Shown here: positions 62,618-64,000 of the stretch, in pieces
How positions within the stretch are numbered: the stretch's first letter is position 1
Layout of the letters: each line of letters begins with the position of its first letter
Translations under genes and position numbers: made by a program
From: Chryseobacterium aahli
Lineage (GTDB): Bacteria; Bacteroidota; Bacteroidia; Flavobacteriales; Weeksellaceae
Assembly (NCBI RefSeq): GCF_022699665.1
Contig: NZ_JALDNB010000003.1
Coordinates: 124,001-188,000 of the forward strand
Length of the DNA stretch: 64,000 nucleotides
Reading direction: 5' to 3'
The notes under the pieces: generated by a model
Databases searched by the model: none
Seen by the model: only the letters and a program-made list of their open reading frames with translations
Told to the model about the DNA's origin: nothing

Positions 62618-62938
62618 ATGAATCAAAAACTGCCAAACGCACAAACAGTGCTAATCTTGGGAATCGTGTCAATCGTTGGAACTTGTTGTTGTACAGGTTT
62701 AGTAGGTATTATCTGCGGACTTATAGGATTAAACAAATATAAAAGTGATAAGCTTTTGTATGATCAAAATCCATCAGAATATTCAGATTTCAGCAATTTG
62801 AATACGGGAAGAATTTTATGTATTATTGGGCTTGCCTTAGGAGCAATTCAGCTTATTTATACTATTTTCATTCTTGCAACTGTAGGAGTAGACGGTTATA
62901 TGCAACAATATGATCAACTAAAAAATATGGGTAGATAA
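62618..62938 (+). CDS. CCC motif membrane protein
   Basis: A 106-residue protein with two membrane segments (about 12-38 and 68-92). The first contains the consecutive cysteines of the family, in GTCCCTGLVGIICGLIGL. Related to DUF4190-type proteins. Function is unknown. Closed by a terminator. Confidence 0.85.
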   Translation: MNQKLPNAQTVLILGIVSIVGTCCCTGLVGIICGLIGLNKYKSDKLLYDQNPSEYSDFSNLNTGRILCIIGLALGAIQLIYTIFILATVGVDGYMQQYDQLKNMGR

Positions 62939-62964
62939 TCATCTTGTATAGGTTATACTAAAAG

Positions 62965-62989
62965 AAACCGCAGCAATGCGGTTTTTTTT
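62965..62989 (+). terminator. Rho-independent terminator
   Basis: AAACCGCA and TGCGGTTT form an 8-bp stem with a GCAA loop, followed by a T run. It ends the DUF2752/CCC pair. Confidence 0.85.
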
Positions 62990-63078
62990 ATGCTTGACTA
63001 TTTTCGGAAAAATCTACTAAAGCATAAGAGTAAATCTTATATTTGATTTATATTTAAAAACTTCAATTTTATTTCAGA

Positions 63079-63264
63079 ATGAAAAAAAGCACTTTCGTTT
63101 TAGCAATCATCAGCATATTCGTGCTCACAATTGGCTCTTTTATTTTTATTAAAAGTGAAAATGATCATAAAGAATGCAGTCAGAAAATTGAATTTTCAAT
63201 AGGTGAAAATGGAGAAAAAATAAAAACAGAAAGGCATATTTGTAAGGAGAAGTTTAATTTTTAG
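63079..63264 (+). CDS. Small membrane-anchored or secreted protein
   Basis: A 61-residue protein. An N-terminal hydrophobic segment (FVLAIISIFVLTIGSFIFI, about 5-23) is followed by a short Lys/Glu-rich tail with two cysteines (about 33 and 56) that could form a disulfide. I do not recognise a family. Start and composition look protein-like, but such small ORFs are easily spurious. Confidence 0.5.
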   Translation: MKKSTFVLAIISIFVLTIGSFIFIKSENDHKECSQKIEFSIGENGEKIKTERHICKEKFNF

Positions 63265-63470
63265 ACTTGCTAATTTGAAGAAGTTTTAAAACAAATCTTA
63301 ACTGAGGTAAGGGCTAAAATTCAAAATAAATAGATTTGAAATTACTATTGAATTCTAAAAACACTCACACTCTCAAATAAACCATTATTAATTTTAGTGA
63401 TTGACAAAAAAAACTTATTTTAGTTACACCAAAATAAAATGTCACCACAAATATTAATATTGAAAAATAA

Positions 63471-64000
63471 ATGGGAGTATTAGTTACCAACGAAACAGTA
63501 AAACAACTTTTTCACATCGCCCAGTCCATTGCGAGAGAGAATTACAATGCGACATACGGCGGTCCACACATTCTTCAGGCTTTAATGCATAAAGATATCG
63601 GACTCAATGAATTCTTAAAAAACATTGATAAAGATCCCGGATATTTCTACGAATGGGCAGACGTCCGAATCGAAGATTATCCAAAAACCACACATCTTCC
63701 TGCTGAGGTAGGTGAGGGCGAATTTGTAAACCAGATTCTTGAAGAGGCCGATGATATCAGGTTAAAATTAGGCTTAGATGAGATCACTCCGATTTGTATT
63801 CTGACTGCAATTGTAAAACCGCAGGTTGCTTTCACATTACAACAACTTAAGTCTTTGCCTCTTAGGGAGCACGAAATATTCAATTTGTACAGAAAAGATA
63901 CGCCTTACGCTTCATCTGAAAACAGTGAAATTTCTTCACTTTTTTCTAATGGATCTGATTATTCAGACAATTCTTTTCCTTCCATTAAAAGTTATTGCAT
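63471..64000 (+). CDS. Clp-type AAA+ ATPase, TssH/ClpV-like, partial
   Basis: The open frame runs to the window edge (176 codons visible). The start (VTNETVKQLFHIAQSIAREN, about 5-24) and YGGPHILQALMHKDIGLNEF (about 29-48) form a Clp N-terminal (double-Clp) domain, with ILEEADDIRLKLGLDEITPI (about 86-105) the second repeat. No ATPase motif is in view yet. The domain resembles the ClpV/TssH subunits of Bacteroidota type VI secretion (T6SSiii), but ClpB or ClpC cannot be excluded until the rest is seen. Confidence 0.7.
   Translation, partial: MGVLVTNETVKQLFHIAQSIARENYNATYGGPHILQALMHKDIGLNEFLKNIDKDPGYFYEWADVRIEDYPKTTHLPAEVGEGEFVNQILEEADDIRLKLGLDEITPICILTAIVKPQVAFTLQQLKSLPLREHEIFNLYRKDTPYASSENSEISSLFSNGSDYSDNSFPSIKSYC

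Noticed and set aside
1-64000. CRISPR arrays, tRNA or rRNA genes, IS elements, prophage
   Set aside because: I saw no regularly spaced direct repeats, cloverleaf-type sequences, rRNA segments, transposase or phage structural genes in the window.

Overview
The window comes from a flavobacterium of the Chryseobacterium/Elizabethkingia type (order Flavobacteriales). The sequence shows AT-rich DNA, Bacteroidota-style promoters (TAnnTTTG -7 boxes) in front of many genes, few Shine-Dalgarno sequences, four proteins with type IX secretion (T9SS) C-terminal sorting tails, the gliding genes gldB and gldC, a SusC/SusD pair, and a PafA-type alkaline phosphatase. I found no rRNA, tRNA, CRISPR array, prophage or transposase gene. 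Genus-level placement is inference from remembered protein families.

Layout. 0-3.5 kb: BON/LysM envelope genes, a dicarboxylate/amino-acid symporter, a PhyH-type dioxygenase and a small membrane protein. 3.5-6.3 kb: a secreted GH92 alpha-mannosidase. 6.5-9.5 kb: an unassigned membrane protein with a membrane-bound metallophosphoesterase. 9.7-11.1 kb: Mrp and NifU-type iron-sulfur genes. 11.2-12.8 kb: a very AT-rich, overlapping three-gene cassette (HNH nuclease, unknown protein, minimal nucleotidyltransferase). 13-17.7 kb: two T9SS surface proteins with near-identical tails. 18.8-22 kb: polyphosphate genes (ppx, ppk1). 22.5-24.3 kb: dnaK. 25.6-30 kb: SusC/SusD. 31.3-36.4 kb: a nucleoid-associated protein, a bacteriophytochrome kinase with its heme oxygenase, and malate dehydrogenase. 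36.6-41.3 kb: redox and regulator genes (RidA, Crp, TrxR-like, Fur, SDR, TetR). 41.4-45 kb: S41 protease and PafA. 45.1-46.4 kb: a barnase/barstar pair split by a GIY-YIG gene. 46.5-52.8 kb: nadE, gldBC, a cystathionine gamma-synthase/lyase, acetyltransferases and tsaC. 53-54.6 kb: cca. 54.7-60.4 kb: a cobalamin-riboswitch-controlled surface uptake operon. 60.6-64 kb: cdd, an old-yellow-enzyme gene, small membrane proteins, and the start of a Clp/TssH-type ATPase that runs off the window.

How genes work together. The heme oxygenase makes the biliverdin that the phytochrome kinase needs. The TonB receptor, BtuG-like lipoprotein and two T9SS proteins behind the riboswitch look like one B12-capture machine. 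Ppx and Ppk1 turn over polyphosphate. The TetR regulator shares an operator-like site with the adjacent SDR gene.

Best leads: (1) the GIY-YIG cassette bounded by 34-35 bp inverted repeats, sitting exactly between a membrane-anchored barnase and its barstar; (2) the HNH/unknown/NTase cassette; (3) the extended cobalamin operon. A poly-G/poly-C hairpin near 45.0 kb may be a real structure or an assembly error.
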